From positions 1-64,000 of the forward strand of contig CAWIZE010000015.1 of NCBI GenBank assembly GCA_963840545.1: 64,000 nt of DNA, given 5' to 3'. A program made the position numbers and the translations under genes. This document shows positions 19,734 through 27,859 of the stretch, one piece after another. Within the stretch, counting starts at the first letter, position 1. Every line of letters starts with the position of its first letter. The notes beneath the pieces were generated by a model, which was not told the DNA's origin, searched no databases, and was given only the letters and a program-made list of their open reading frames with translations. This DNA comes from JAKAWQ01 sp963840545. Its GTDB lineage: Bacteria > Pseudomonadota > Alphaproteobacteria > Acetobacterales > Acetobacteraceae.

Positions 19734-20357
19734 TCAGCCGCGGCGCGGCTCCTCCGCGCGCTTGCGGATCCAGATCTGGTGGCAGCGCTCCAGGACCTCG
19801 ATCTCGGCCTCATAGATCTCGAGGAAGGCGTCGATCGCCGGCTTGGCGAAGTCGCGCGGGTTCCATGCCGGCCCGTCCTCGAGATAATCGTCGAAGGCGA
19901 TCACCGCGCCGGGCTTTGCTGCGCGGAAGGACAGAACGGCGTCCTCGAGCACGTCGATCCTGGCGTGGCTGCCATCGACATAGATGAAATCGAAGCCGGC
20001 CGCGCCGAGCCCGCCCACCACCTCGCCCGAGCGGCCGGCGATCAGCCGGACCTGCGCTCCGCGTCCGGTCCTCTCGATATTCGGATGGAACGATGGGCGA
20101 ACCGAGGGATCGACGCAGGTGATGCGCGCCTCGGGATGGGTGGCGAGGTTCTCGAGCATCCAGATGCTCGCGCGCCCCTCGAACGACCCGATCTCGAGGA
20201 TGCGGCAGGGCGTGCCGCGGAGGTGGGCGAGGTTGCGGGCGAAAAGATAGATGTTCCCGCTGAACCAGTCGGCGCTGAATTCGTAGGCGGGCGGCGGCGC
20301 CGGCTCGGGCCGTGCGGCGGGGCGGCGGATGAGCTTGCGCAGGAATTCGATGGGCAA
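19734..20357 (-). CDS. Class I SAM-dependent methyltransferase (Methyltransf_24-like)
   Basis: This 207-residue protein has motif I as RILEIGSFEGRASIWML, followed by ITCVDPSVRP, FDFIYVDGSHARIDVLEDA and VIAFDDYLED. This is the pattern of the Methyltransf_24 / cephalosporin-hydroxylase-like group. I chose TTG 20357 (LPIEFLRKLIRR) because GGGAG lies 7 bases upstream and no ATG is available. It has its own gap of about 220 bp from the FkbM gene downstream and is divergent from rnhB. Confidence 0.8.
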   Translation of the reverse strand: MPIEFLRKLIRRPAARPEPAPPPAYEFSADWFSGNIYLFARNLAHLRGTPCRILEIGSFEGRASIWMLENLATHPEARITCVDPSVRPSFHPNIERTGRGAQVRLIAGRSGEVVGGLGAAGFDFIYVDGSHARIDVLEDAVLSFRAAKPGAVIAFDDYLEDGPAWNPRDFAKPAIDAFLEIYEAEIEVLERCHQIWIRKRAEEPRRG

Positions 20358-20465
20358 CCGCCGCTCCCGGGTTCGACGCTCGCGGAATGTTGAAGTTACC
20401 GCAAGTGGGGGCACCCTCAAGGGCGGGCATGGCGCGAATCGTCTTGCGGTGGTGATCTTCCGCCC

Positions 20466-21098
20466 ATGCCGGACTTTCTCCTCGAGCGGGCGGCGGGCGG
20501 GCGGGTCGCCGGGGTGGACGAGGTCGGTCGCGGCCCGCTCGCCGGCCCCGTGTTCGCCGCGGCGGTGGTGTTCGGCGCCGGCGTGCCGCGGGGCCTCGCC
20601 CCGCTGATCGACGATTCGAAGGCGCTTTCGCGCGCCGCCCGCGAGGCGGCGTTCGCCCGGCTCCTCGCCCTGGCATCCATCGAGATCGGCGTCGGCGCCG
20701 CCTCGGTCACGGAGATCGGCGCGCTCAACATCCTGGGCGCGAGCCTGCTGGCGATGCGCCGGGCCGTGGCGCGCCTGCCGCGGCCCCCCGACCTCGCCCT
20801 GATCGACGGGCCGATCGCGCCCCCACTCCCCTGCCCCACCCGCCCGGTGGTGGCGGGCGATGCGCTGAGCTTCTCGATCGCCGCCGCCTCGATCGTGGCG
20901 AAGGTGCTGCGCGACCGCGCCATGGCCCGGCTCGCCGCCCGCTTTCCGGGCTATGGCTGGGAGGCGAACGCGGGCTACCCGACGCCGGCGCACCGCGACG
21001 CCATCCGCCGCCTCGGCCCGACCCGCCACCACCGGATGGGGTTCGGGCTGTTGCGGGAGTTCGGCGCCACGGTCGAAATCCCAGCCATGGAAGGTTGA
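20466..21098 (+). CDS. rnhB: Ribonuclease HII
   Basis: RNase HII nicks RNA in RNA-DNA hybrids and removes misincorporated ribonucleotides. The 210-residue product has the expected length. The signature GVDEVGRGPLAGPV at 16-29 supplies the first two acidic catalytic residues (D18, E19); IDDSKALS and LIDGP follow, then SIAAASIVAKVLRDR and the C-terminal GYPTPAHRDAI. The stop is overlapped by the ccrM start (TTGA), so rnhB and ccrM are probably cotranscribed, a pairing commonly seen in Alphaproteobacteria. Confidence 0.97.
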   Translation: MPDFLLERAAGGRVAGVDEVGRGPLAGPVFAAAVVFGAGVPRGLAPLIDDSKALSRAAREAAFARLLALASIEIGVGAASVTEIGALNILGASLLAMRRAVARLPRPPDLALIDGPIAPPLPCPTRPVVAGDALSFSIAAASIVAKVLRDRAMARLAARFPGYGWEANAGYPTPAHRDAIRRLGPTRHHRMGFGLLREFGATVEIPAMEG

Positions 21099-22288
21099 CG
21101 GGTGCGGTGCCGCCCGACCACCATGCCGGGACTATTCCGACCCGCTGGCCGACCCGCTGGCCGACCCGCTGCCCGACCCGTTGGAGAAACCCGCCAATCG
21201 ACCACGAGCTGCCGCTCGATCAGGTGCTGCTTGGCGACTGCGTCCAGATGCTGCGGATGCTGCCGTCCGCCGCGATCGACTGCGTCTTCGCCGACCCGCC
21301 CTACAACCTCCAGCTCCGGGGCGAGCTCCGCCGCCCGGACGACAGCCTGGTGGACGGGGTGGACGAGGAGTGGGACCGCTTCGCCGATTTTTCCGAGTAC
21401 GACCGCTTCACCGCCGCCTGGCTCGGCGAGTGCCGCCGGGTGCTCGCCAAGGACGGCACGCTCTGGGTGATCGGCGCCTACCACAACATCTTCCGCATCG
21501 GCTCGGCCCTCCAGGACCTCGGCTTCTGGATCCTCAACGACGTGGTCTGGCGCAAGTCGAACCCGATGCCCAATTTCCGCGGCCGGCGCTTCACCAACGC
21601 CCATGAGACCCTGATCTGGGCGGCGCGCGGGCGGGACTCGCGGCACCGCTTCAACTACCAGGCGATGAAGGCGCTCAACGACGACATCCAGATGCGCAGC
21701 GACTGGCTGCTGCCGCTCTGCACCGGCGAGGAGCGGCTGCGCAACGCCCACGGCCTCAAGCTGCACCCGACGCAGAAGCCCGAGGCGCTGCTCCACCGCG
21801 TGCTGATCGCCTGCACGCAGCCCGGCGAGGTGGTGCTCGACCCCTTCGCCGGCACCGGCACCACGGCAGTCGTCGCAAAACGCCTCGGCCGGCATTTCAT
21901 CGGCATCGAGCGGCACCCGGCCTATGTCGAGGCGGCGCTGGCGCGGCTCAAGCGGACGCGGCGGCTGCCGGCGGAGGGCATCGCGGTCACCCCCTCGAAG
22001 CGCGACGCGCCGCGCATCCCCTTCGGCAGCCTGGTCGAGCGCGGGCTGGTGCCGGCAGGAACCCGGCTCTACGACCGCAGCCGGCGGGTCTCGGCCATGG
22101 TCGCCGCCGACGGCACGCTGCAGGCCGCGGGCGCGCGGGGATCGATCCACCAGATCGGCGCGGCCCTGACCAACGCCCCCTCGTGCAACGGCTGGCTCTT
22201 CTGGCATTTCGAGCGCGGCGGCACGCTGGTGCCGCTCGACGTGCTGCGCCAGGACGACGGGCGGCTGGAGGCGGGCGGCGGAGGATAG
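21095..22288 (+). CDS. ccrM: Cell-cycle DNA adenine methyltransferase CcrM (GANTC)
   Basis: This beta-class N6-adenine methyltransferase methylates GANTC and, in Caulobacter, governs cell-cycle transcription. FADPPYNLQLRGELRRPD near residue 66 is motif IV. GFWILNDVVWRKSNPMPNF, QMRSDWLLPLCTGEERL and HPTQKPEALLHRV follow. Motif I, DPFAGTGTT, is near 248, so the order is beta-class. The C-terminal module (VPAGTRLYDRSRR, GSIHQIGAALTNAPSCNGW) is the CcrM-specific DNA-recognition extension. The TTG at 21095 overlaps the rnhB stop; a GTG at 21107 is the alternative. Before the conserved LPLDQVLLGDC, about 38 residues are encoded by a tandem repeat, unlike the short N-terminus of Caulobacter CcrM. 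Confidence 0.95.
   Translation: MTGAVPPDHHAGTIPTRWPTRWPTRCPTRWRNPPIDHELPLDQVLLGDCVQMLRMLPSAAIDCVFADPPYNLQLRGELRRPDDSLVDGVDEEWDRFADFSEYDRFTAAWLGECRRVLAKDGTLWVIGAYHNIFRIGSALQDLGFWILNDVVWRKSNPMPNFRGRRFTNAHETLIWAARGRDSRHRFNYQAMKALNDDIQMRSDWLLPLCTGEERLRNAHGLKLHPTQKPEALLHRVLIACTQPGEVVLDPFAGTGTTAVVAKRLGRHFIGIERHPAYVEAALARLKRTRRLPAEGIAVTPSKRDAPRIPFGSLVERGLVPAGTRLYDRSRRVSAMVAADGTLQAAGARGSIHQIGAALTNAPSCNGWLFWHFERGGTLVPLDVLRQDDGRLEAGGGG
21139..21184. repeat. 12-bp tandem repeat inside the ccrM N-terminal extension
   Basis: GACCCGCTGGCC occurs in tandem at 21139, 21151 and 21163 (one change), with a fourth partial copy at 21175. The unit is a multiple of three and reads TRWP in the ccrM frame, so copy-number change would alter only the length of a nonconserved N-terminal tail. 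Confidence 0.85.
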
Positions 22289-22295
22289 CGCGCGT

Positions 22296-22350
22296 GGCCT
22301 CCCGCTGGGCCTCCCGCTGGGCCTCCCGCTGGGCCTCCCGCTAGGCCTCC
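22296..22350. repeat. 12-bp tandem repeat between ccrM and alaX
   Basis: The unit GGCCTCCCGCTG occurs four times (22296, 22308, 22320, 22332), followed by a partial fifth copy. It fills the gap between the convergent ccrM and alaX ends, and the last copy contains the alaX stop codon (CTA at 22341-22343 on this strand). Confidence 0.85.
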
Positions 22351-23063
22351 ACGAGGCCGATCCGGACGCGCCGGTTGTGCCGCCCCTTGTTCTCCACCTT
22401 GAGGATGCGCACCGGCCGCGACTCCCCCGTCGCCGCGAGATGGGTGCCGCCGCAGGCCTGGCGGTCGAGCCCGACGATCTCGACGATGCGGATTTTTCCG
22501 TCCGGCGTCGGCGGCGGCGTCACCGATTTCGAACGGATCAGGCCCGCCACCTCGTAGGCCGCGGCGAGCGGCACATAATCGTCCCGCACCGCGAGGTTCT
22601 GGCGGATCACCTCGTTGATCGGTCCCTCGAGCGCGCGCAGACGCTCGTTGTCGGCGTCCGGCACGTCGAAATCGAGCCGCGCCGTCTGATCCGCGCCGAG
22701 CTGGGCCCCGGTGACCAGCGCGCCGTCGAACTGCTGGAAGACGAGCGCGTTGAGGATGTGCGTGCCGGTGTGCAGCGCGCGCATCATCGCGCGAAATGCC
22801 GGATCGACCTCCGCCCGCACGCTCCCCGCGAGCTCCGCGTCCGGGTCCTCCAGCACGTGCCAATAGACGCCGCCCGCCGGCTCGAGCCCGGCGACGGCGA
22901 GGGTGCCGCCGCTCCAGGCCAGCCGGCCGCGATCGGCGAGCTGCCCGCCGCCGCCCGGATAGAAGGGCGAGCGCGCCAGCAGGACCCGCCCCGGCCGCGC
23001 CACGAGGATCTCGGTCTCGAGAACCAGCGTCTCGGGGTGCTCGTGGTAGAAGGCCCGCGCCAT
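22341..23063 (-). CDS. alaX: Alanyl-tRNA editing protein AlaX
   Basis: AlaX proteins are free-standing editing domains that hydrolyse Ser- or Gly-mischarged tRNA(Ala). The 240-residue product shows both zinc motifs: HTGTHIL near residue 96 and CGGTH near 202, together with the proline/glycine-rich SPFYPGGGGQLADRG found at the start of the editing domain of AlaRS. ATG 23063 gives ARAFYHEHPETLVLETEI, a normal N-terminus. It is divergent from the CoA-transferase gene at 23205. The length fits the longer AlaX type (AlaX-M). Confidence 0.93.
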   Translation of the reverse strand: MARAFYHEHPETLVLETEILVARPGRVLLARSPFYPGGGGQLADRGRLAWSGGTLAVAGLEPAGGVYWHVLEDPDAELAGSVRAEVDPAFRAMMRALHTGTHILNALVFQQFDGALVTGAQLGADQTARLDFDVPDADNERLRALEGPINEVIRQNLAVRDDYVPLAAAYEVAGLIRSKSVTPPPTPDGKIRIVEIVGLDRQACGGTHLAATGESRPVRILKVENKGRHNRRVRIGLVEA

Positions 23064-23204
23064 GCCTCGCTTCCCGTTTCCGCCCGTCGGGGAAGCCTCG
23101 TCTCCGCCCCGCCGCCCGTATTGGCGAAAATCGAGGCGGCCCTTGCCGCGGGCGCCAAGCCGCGCTTGGCTCCCCACCCCTCCCACCCTCTCGAGAGAAC
23201 CGCA

Positions 23205-24404
23205 ATGCCTCCGACACCCGGCGCGCCGCGCCCGCTCGACGGCATCCTCGTCGTCACGCTCGAGCACGCCATCGCCGCGCCCTTCGCCACCCGCCAGCTC
23301 GCCGATCTCGGCGCGCGCGTGATCAAGGTGGAGCGCCCCGGCGCCGGCGATTTCGCCCGCGCCTACGACGATCGCGTGCGCGGCCTCGCCTCGCACTTCG
23401 TCTGGTGCAACCGCTCCAAGGAGAGCCTCACGCTCGACCTCAAGCATGAGCGGGCGCGCGAGATCCTCAGCCCCCTCCTCGCCAGGGCCGATGTGCTGGT
23501 GCAGAACCTCGCCCCCGGCGCCGCCGCCCGCCTCGGGCTCTCGGAGGAGGCGCTGCGCCCCGCCCATCCCCGCCTGATCCTCTGCGAGATCTCGGGCTAT
23601 GGCGGGGACGGCCCCTATCGCGACCGCAAGGCCTACGACCTCCTGATCCAGAGCGAGGCCGGGTTTCTCTCCGTCACCGGCACCGCGGAGCATCCCGCCA
23701 AGGCCGGCATCTCGATCGCCGATATCGCCGCCGGGATGTACGCCTATAGCGGCATCCTCGCCGCGCTGATCGAGCGCAACGCAACCGGCCGCGGCAGCCG
23801 CATCGAGGTTTCGATGCTCGAGGCGCTCGGCGAATGGATGAGTTTTCCCCTCTATTACAGCTTCGAGGGCGCGCCCCCGCCGCCGCGCACCGGCGCCGCC
23901 CACGCCACCATTTTTCCCTATGGCCCCTTCACCGCGAGCGACGGGCGCACGGTGATGCTTGGGCTGCAGAACGAGCGCGAATGGAAGCTCTTCTGCGAGA
24001 TCGTGCTGCGCCAGCCCGCGCTCGCCGCCGACCCGCGCTTCGGATCGAACCGCGACCGCGCCGCCAACCGCGAAGACCTCGCCGCGATCCTCGCCCCGGT
24101 CTTCGCCGGCCTCACCGCCTCCGATCTGGTCGCACGGCTCGACCAGGCCGGCATCGCCAATGCCCATGTCAACGACATGCCCGCCCTCTGGGCCCATCCC
24201 CAGCTCGCCGCGCGCGGCCGCTGGCAGAGCGTGGGCTCGCCCGCCGGCGCGATCCCGGCGCTCCTGCCGCCGGCGAACGCCAGCACCTTCGCCCCGCGCA
24301 TGGACGCGATCCCCGCCTTGGGCGAGCACACCGATCCGATCCTGGGCGAGCTCGGATTCTCCCCGCCCGAGATCGCCCGCCTGCGCGAGGAGCGTGCGGT
24401 TTGA
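23205..24404 (+). CDS. CaiB/BaiF family (family III) CoA-transferase
   Basis: Family III enzymes move CoA between carboxylic acids through an aspartyl-CoA thioester. The 399-residue protein has the standard start RPLDGILVVTLEHAIAAPFA, then LADLGARVIKVERPGAGDFAR, SLTLDLKHERAREIL and NLAPGAAARLGL. GISIADIAAGMYAYSGILA contains the conserved Asp that forms the covalent intermediate. GAGAGA lies just upstream of ATG 23205. Its stop overlaps the TTG of the hydrolase gene, so the two form a coupled pair. The acid substrate cannot be inferred. Confidence 0.93.
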   Translation: MPPTPGAPRPLDGILVVTLEHAIAAPFATRQLADLGARVIKVERPGAGDFARAYDDRVRGLASHFVWCNRSKESLTLDLKHERAREILSPLLARADVLVQNLAPGAAARLGLSEEALRPAHPRLILCEISGYGGDGPYRDRKAYDLLIQSEAGFLSVTGTAEHPAKAGISIADIAAGMYAYSGILAALIERNATGRGSRIEVSMLEALGEWMSFPLYYSFEGAPPPPRTGAAHATIFPYGPFTASDGRTVMLGLQNEREWKLFCEIVLRQPALAADPRFGSNRDRAANREDLAAILAPVFAGLTASDLVARLDQAGIANAHVNDMPALWAHPQLAARGRWQSVGSPAGAIPALLPPANASTFAPRMDAIPALGEHTDPILGELGFSPPEIARLREERAV

Positions 24405-25375
24405 GCCCCGCGCCGGAACGCGCGCCGGTCGCCCTCGCCGATTGGGGCAGCTTCCATGTCGGCGGCCGGCTCGTCCCGATCGCCGGCAAGCCGGTCCGCG
24501 AGCTGCGCTTGAGCCCCGGCGGCGTGCCCGCGCGCATCGACCCCAACGGCACCTATCTCGCGGGGGCGATGTACGCGCAGTACATGATCCCGGCCGAGCG
24601 CCGCTTCCGCCTCCCACTCCTCCTCTGGCACGGTGGCGGCATGACCGGCGCCTGCTGGGAGACGACGCCGGACGGCCGCGAGGGCTGGCAGCATTTTTTT
24701 CTCCGTCGCGGCTGGGCGACCTACGTCTCGGACGCGGTCGAGCGCGGCCGCAGCGGCTTTCCGCCATTTCCCGACATTTTTCCGGGCGAGCCGCTTTTCC
24801 TCCCGATCGAGAATCCCTGGGAGCGCTTCCGCATCGGCGAGGGGCCCCTCGCGCGCGGAACTCCGCTCCCCGGCAGCCAGTTCCCGGCCGAGCCCGAGAA
24901 TTGGAAGAATTTCATGCGCCAGGTCGTGCCGCGCTTCACGACGACGGACGATTGGGTGCTCGCGGGCTATCTCGCCCTGCTCGAGCGCGTCGGGCCCGCC
25001 ATCATCCTCGCCCACAGCCAGGCCGGATTCTTCGCCTGGCGCGCCGCCCAGGAACGGCCCGAGCTCGTCAAGGCGCTCGTCCTGGTCGAGCCCGCCGCCA
25101 TCGGCGATCCCGGCAAGCTCGATGCGCTCGGAAAAATCCCCGCGCTCGTCCTCTATGGCGACTACATCGCCGGCGACGCGCGCTGGCCGGCGATCCGCGC
25201 GCGCGGCCTCGAATTCGCCGCCGAGGTTCGTGCCGCCGGCGGCACGGTCACCGTGATCGACCTGCCCGCGCGCGGCATCGCCGGCAACAGCCACATGATC
25301 ATGATGGACCGCAACAGCGACATGATCGCCGCCATCGTCCAGGACTGGCTCGCCGCCCAAGGGTTCCGGGCGTGA
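24401..25375 (+). CDS. Alpha/beta hydrolase (esterase-like)
   Basis: This 324-residue hydrolase has HGGGMTGACWE as the oxyanion-hole region, AHSQAGFFAWRAA as the nucleophile elbow (Ser in GHSQGG-like context), and NSHMIMMDRNSD with the probable catalytic His near the end. The TTG at 24401 overlaps the CoA-transferase stop (TTGA), with GAGGAG about 8 bases upstream. No signal peptide is visible, so it is probably cytoplasmic. Coupling to a CoA-transferase suggests a role in breakdown of a carboxylic ester or related compound (inference). Confidence 0.85.
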   Translation: MSPAPERAPVALADWGSFHVGGRLVPIAGKPVRELRLSPGGVPARIDPNGTYLAGAMYAQYMIPAERRFRLPLLLWHGGGMTGACWETTPDGREGWQHFFLRRGWATYVSDAVERGRSGFPPFPDIFPGEPLFLPIENPWERFRIGEGPLARGTPLPGSQFPAEPENWKNFMRQVVPRFTTTDDWVLAGYLALLERVGPAIILAHSQAGFFAWRAAQERPELVKALVLVEPAAIGDPGKLDALGKIPALVLYGDYIAGDARWPAIRARGLEFAAEVRAAGGTVTVIDLPARGIAGNSHMIMMDRNSDMIAAIVQDWLAAQGFRA

Positions 25376-25388
25376 CGCGCCGCGCGGT

Positions 25389-26480
25389 TCAGCAGCCGCG
25401 GGCGAGCGTCTGCATCATCTCCCTGGTCGGTGCGGGGATCCCCGTCGTCCCGAGCCCGATCGTGTCGTTGACCGCCGCGTCCCCGGGTGCGGCGAGCGTG
25501 AGCCAGACCGACTGCGCCTTGAGGAGCCCGTCAGCGAGCACCGGCGGCGGCACCTCGACGTCCACCATCACCTGATTCCCCGCCGGGGCCGCGCCCACCC
25601 CGCCCGCCGCGCCGGCAAGCGCGGCCGCCGTCGCCGGCACCGCGAGCTTGTCCGGCGGCGTCCCGCCCTGCCGGTAGAAGGTCCAGGCCAGCGCCATGCC
25701 GGTTCCGTCCACGGCGCCGCCGCGCAGGGGAAAATACCCGCGGGCGACGAACTTGCCGGCGCGGCAGAAGAAATCGAGCCGCCCGTACTGCACCGCCCCC
25801 TGCAGGTCCCTCACCACCAGCACCGGATAGCCGGCATCGAAATTCATCCGCCCGCGCACGGTCTCGGTCGTGGTGACGCGGAGCTTCGCCATCGTCGCGG
25901 CATCGAGGTATTTCACCTGCGTCGGCGAGCCCTCCGTCATGTCCGTGTAGAGGTCGGGCGAGACGTGCATCTCCGCCATGTAGGCGACGAGCTCGCCGCC
26001 GATCTCCTGGGCCGTCTGCAGCGGATCGGTGTCAGTGCCCGAGAAGCGGTGCACGCCGAAGAGCGAGCCCGGCGCCACGGTCCGCGTCACGCCGCCGAGG
26101 AAGGCGAAGGTGCAGGCGCTGTCGCACGCCGCGGGCTGGGCAATGCCCGGTCCCGGCCCGCCCGGCCCGGGAATCCCGACCTCGGTGCCGAACCCCGCCG
26201 CCCGGATCGCGCGGCCCAGCGCGAGCCCGGCCATCAGGTCCCCGCCGGCCGAGGACAGGTAGATCGTGGCCGGCGCAATCACGCCGCTCTGCCTGAGGAA
26301 AGCGGAAAAATTGGCCGGCGTGCGCCCGGTGATATCGCCGGCGGCGTAGATGGTCCTGAACAGGGCGCCGGCCTGGACCAGCACGAACGTCATCGGCTTG
26401 TCCGCCGTCGCCGAAGCGGACCCGACGGACATCAGCCCGGCCAGCAGCAGCCCCCGCCGGATGGCGTTTCCAATCCCCAT
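25389..26480 (-). CDS. Exported ClpP/crotonase-fold protein (COG3904-like)
   Basis: The 363-residue protein starts with a signal peptide (RRGLLLAGLMSVGSASATA). It has the fold pattern of ClpP-like periplasmic proteins: TIYLSSAGGDLMAGLALGRAI (glycine-rich oxyanion loop), then ACDSACTFAFLGG, where the Ser between Asp and Ala lies at the nucleophile position, and APGSLFGVHRFSG. The C-terminal half (FFCRAGKFVARGYFP onward) is of unknown function. It is convergent with the hydrolase and followed in the same direction by the hdeD remnant upstream. Protease activity is not proven by these motifs alone. Confidence 0.75.
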   Translation of the reverse strand: MGIGNAIRRGLLLAGLMSVGSASATADKPMTFVLVQAGALFRTIYAAGDITGRTPANFSAFLRQSGVIAPATIYLSSAGGDLMAGLALGRAIRAAGFGTEVGIPGPGGPGPGIAQPAACDSACTFAFLGGVTRTVAPGSLFGVHRFSGTDTDPLQTAQEIGGELVAYMAEMHVSPDLYTDMTEGSPTQVKYLDAATMAKLRVTTTETVRGRMNFDAGYPVLVVRDLQGAVQYGRLDFFCRAGKFVARGYFPLRGGAVDGTGMALAWTFYRQGGTPPDKLAVPATAAALAGAAGGVGAAPAGNQVMVDVEVPPPVLADGLLKAQSVWLTLAAPGDAAVNDTIGLGTTGIPAPTREMMQTLARGC

Positions 26481-26508
26481 CGCCCCTCCTGCCCTGGCCG
26501 TTTTCCCT

Positions 26509-27070
26509 TCACTCCGCCCGGCGCAGCGCCAGCCCGAACGAAAGCCAGCCCACCCCCTGCACGAGCAGCTCGACCGCGATCAGCGTCCCGAGCACCCAGA
26601 GCCCCGACCAGGGCAGCGAAGCATAGAGCAGGACGGCGACGAGGAGGCTGAAAATTCCGCTCGCCACCAGCCATCCCCAATGGGCCATCTCGCGGTGGCG
26701 GAACTCCGATCACGATGCGGGTAACGCCGCCGGCGAGCAGCGCCGCGACCACCAGGATCGTCAGCACCAGCGCGCCGCGCAGCGGCTCGGTCATGATGAG
26801 CAGCCCGGCGATCACCGAGAGCGCGCCGCCGAGCAGGCCCAGCACCAGGCTCCGCCATCCCTGCATCATGAAGGCGTGGACGAGCTGGAACACGCCGCCG
26901 ACGAGCAGCATCGCGCCGATGAAGATCGTCCCGGCGATGGTGACGGCGACCACGTCGAGCCAGGCGATCACCGCGAGCACGATCAGCGCGATGCCGAGGG
27001 CGACGAACCACCCCCATTTTCCGCGCACCTCCAGATGCTGCTGCCCCGGATTGCCGATCATTCCGGACAT
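26509..27070 (-). CDS. hdeD: HdeD-family membrane protein (DUF308), frameshift near 26705
   Basis: HdeD proteins are small multi-helix inner-membrane proteins linked to acid resistance in enterics. From ATG 27070 the frame encodes KWGWFVALGIALIVLAVIAW and further hydrophobic helices to GGVTRIVIG. Near 26701-26708 one base too many breaks the frame. The homology resumes as FRHREMAHWGWLVASGIFSLL and LIAVELLVQGVGWLSFG, ending at the TGA in 26509-26511. The repaired protein of about 186 residues has the family's usual six helices. An assembly indel is as likely as a real mutation. Confidence 0.78.
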
Positions 27071-27183
27071 TCGATTGTTCCTCTCGATGGTTGCGGACAG
27101 CCGCGGCGGACATTGGCCCGAAGCGCGCGCGAAACGGGTTTTTGCGGTCCGCGCCCCGCCGCCGTCAAGAACGCCGACGCCCC

Positions 27184-27810
27184 CTACTCCTCCTCCCGCT
27201 CGCGGTTGCGGAAGACGGCGCTCGGCCGCGCCCCGGCGCGCAGGCCCGCGGGCAGCGCGAGCCACGCCGCCAGCTCCTCGAGCACGCGGGCGGTGATCCA
27301 GGGCAGCCCGGCGCCGGGCGCCTCCCCCAACGCCTCCAACGGATAGAATCGCAAGCCCTCGAGCTCCCCCGAGCCGCCGAGCGCGCCGGCGAGCCGCTCC
27401 GCCGCGACGATCAGGAACCGCGCATGGAAGCGGATCGGCGCCGCGGGCGGCGTGATCGCCCGGCAGAGATAGAAGAAACCGTCGAGCGCCGGCGGGCGCC
27501 CGAGCGAGAGCCCCGTCTCCTCCTCGAGCTCCCGTGCCGCCGCGATCGCCAGCGCCTGGGCGAGCGCCGGTTCCGCTCCCTTCTCCAGCAGCGCCTGAGT
27601 GGCCGGCGCCAGCCCCCTCGCCACGGGCGCGGAAAAATCCTCCCGCTCCACCCCGCCGCCCGGGAACGCCAGCCGATTCGGCATGAAGCGGTGCCCGGCC
27701 GCCCGCGTGCCCATCAGCACCGCGGCCGCCCCGCCCCGCCGTTGCAGCACGATCAGGCTCGCCGCGTCGCGCGCCGCGACCGCGCCCCCGCTCCCATCGT
27801 TCCCGCTCAT
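27184..27810 (-). CDS. NUDIX hydrolase with long insert in the Nudix box
   Basis: The core reads RLAFPGGGVEREDF, then after an insert of about 30 residues ARELEEETGLSLG, i.e. the REx2EExGU half of the Nudix box. This split box is characteristic of the NUDT19/coenzyme-A diphosphatase-like group. The N-terminal part SLIVLQRRGGAAAVLMGTRAAGHRFMPN fits too. I chose ATG 27810 (208 residues), because the longer in-frame start at 27861 overlaps the divergent dehydrogenase gene. Likely substrate: a nucleoside diphosphate derivative such as an acyl-CoA (inference). Confidence 0.83.
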   Translation of the reverse strand: MSGNDGSGGAVAARDAASLIVLQRRGGAAAVLMGTRAAGHRFMPNRLAFPGGGVEREDFSAPVARGLAPATQALLEKGAEPALAQALAIAAARELEEETGLSLGRPPALDGFFYLCRAITPPAAPIRFHARFLIVAAERLAGALGGSGELEGLRFYPLEALGEAPGAGLPWITARVLEELAAWLALPAGLRAGARPSAVFRNREREEE

Positions 27811-27859
27811 CACCTCCGAGGCTTGCGCGCCGTCCGCCGCGGCGCAAGGCTCCCCGCCC

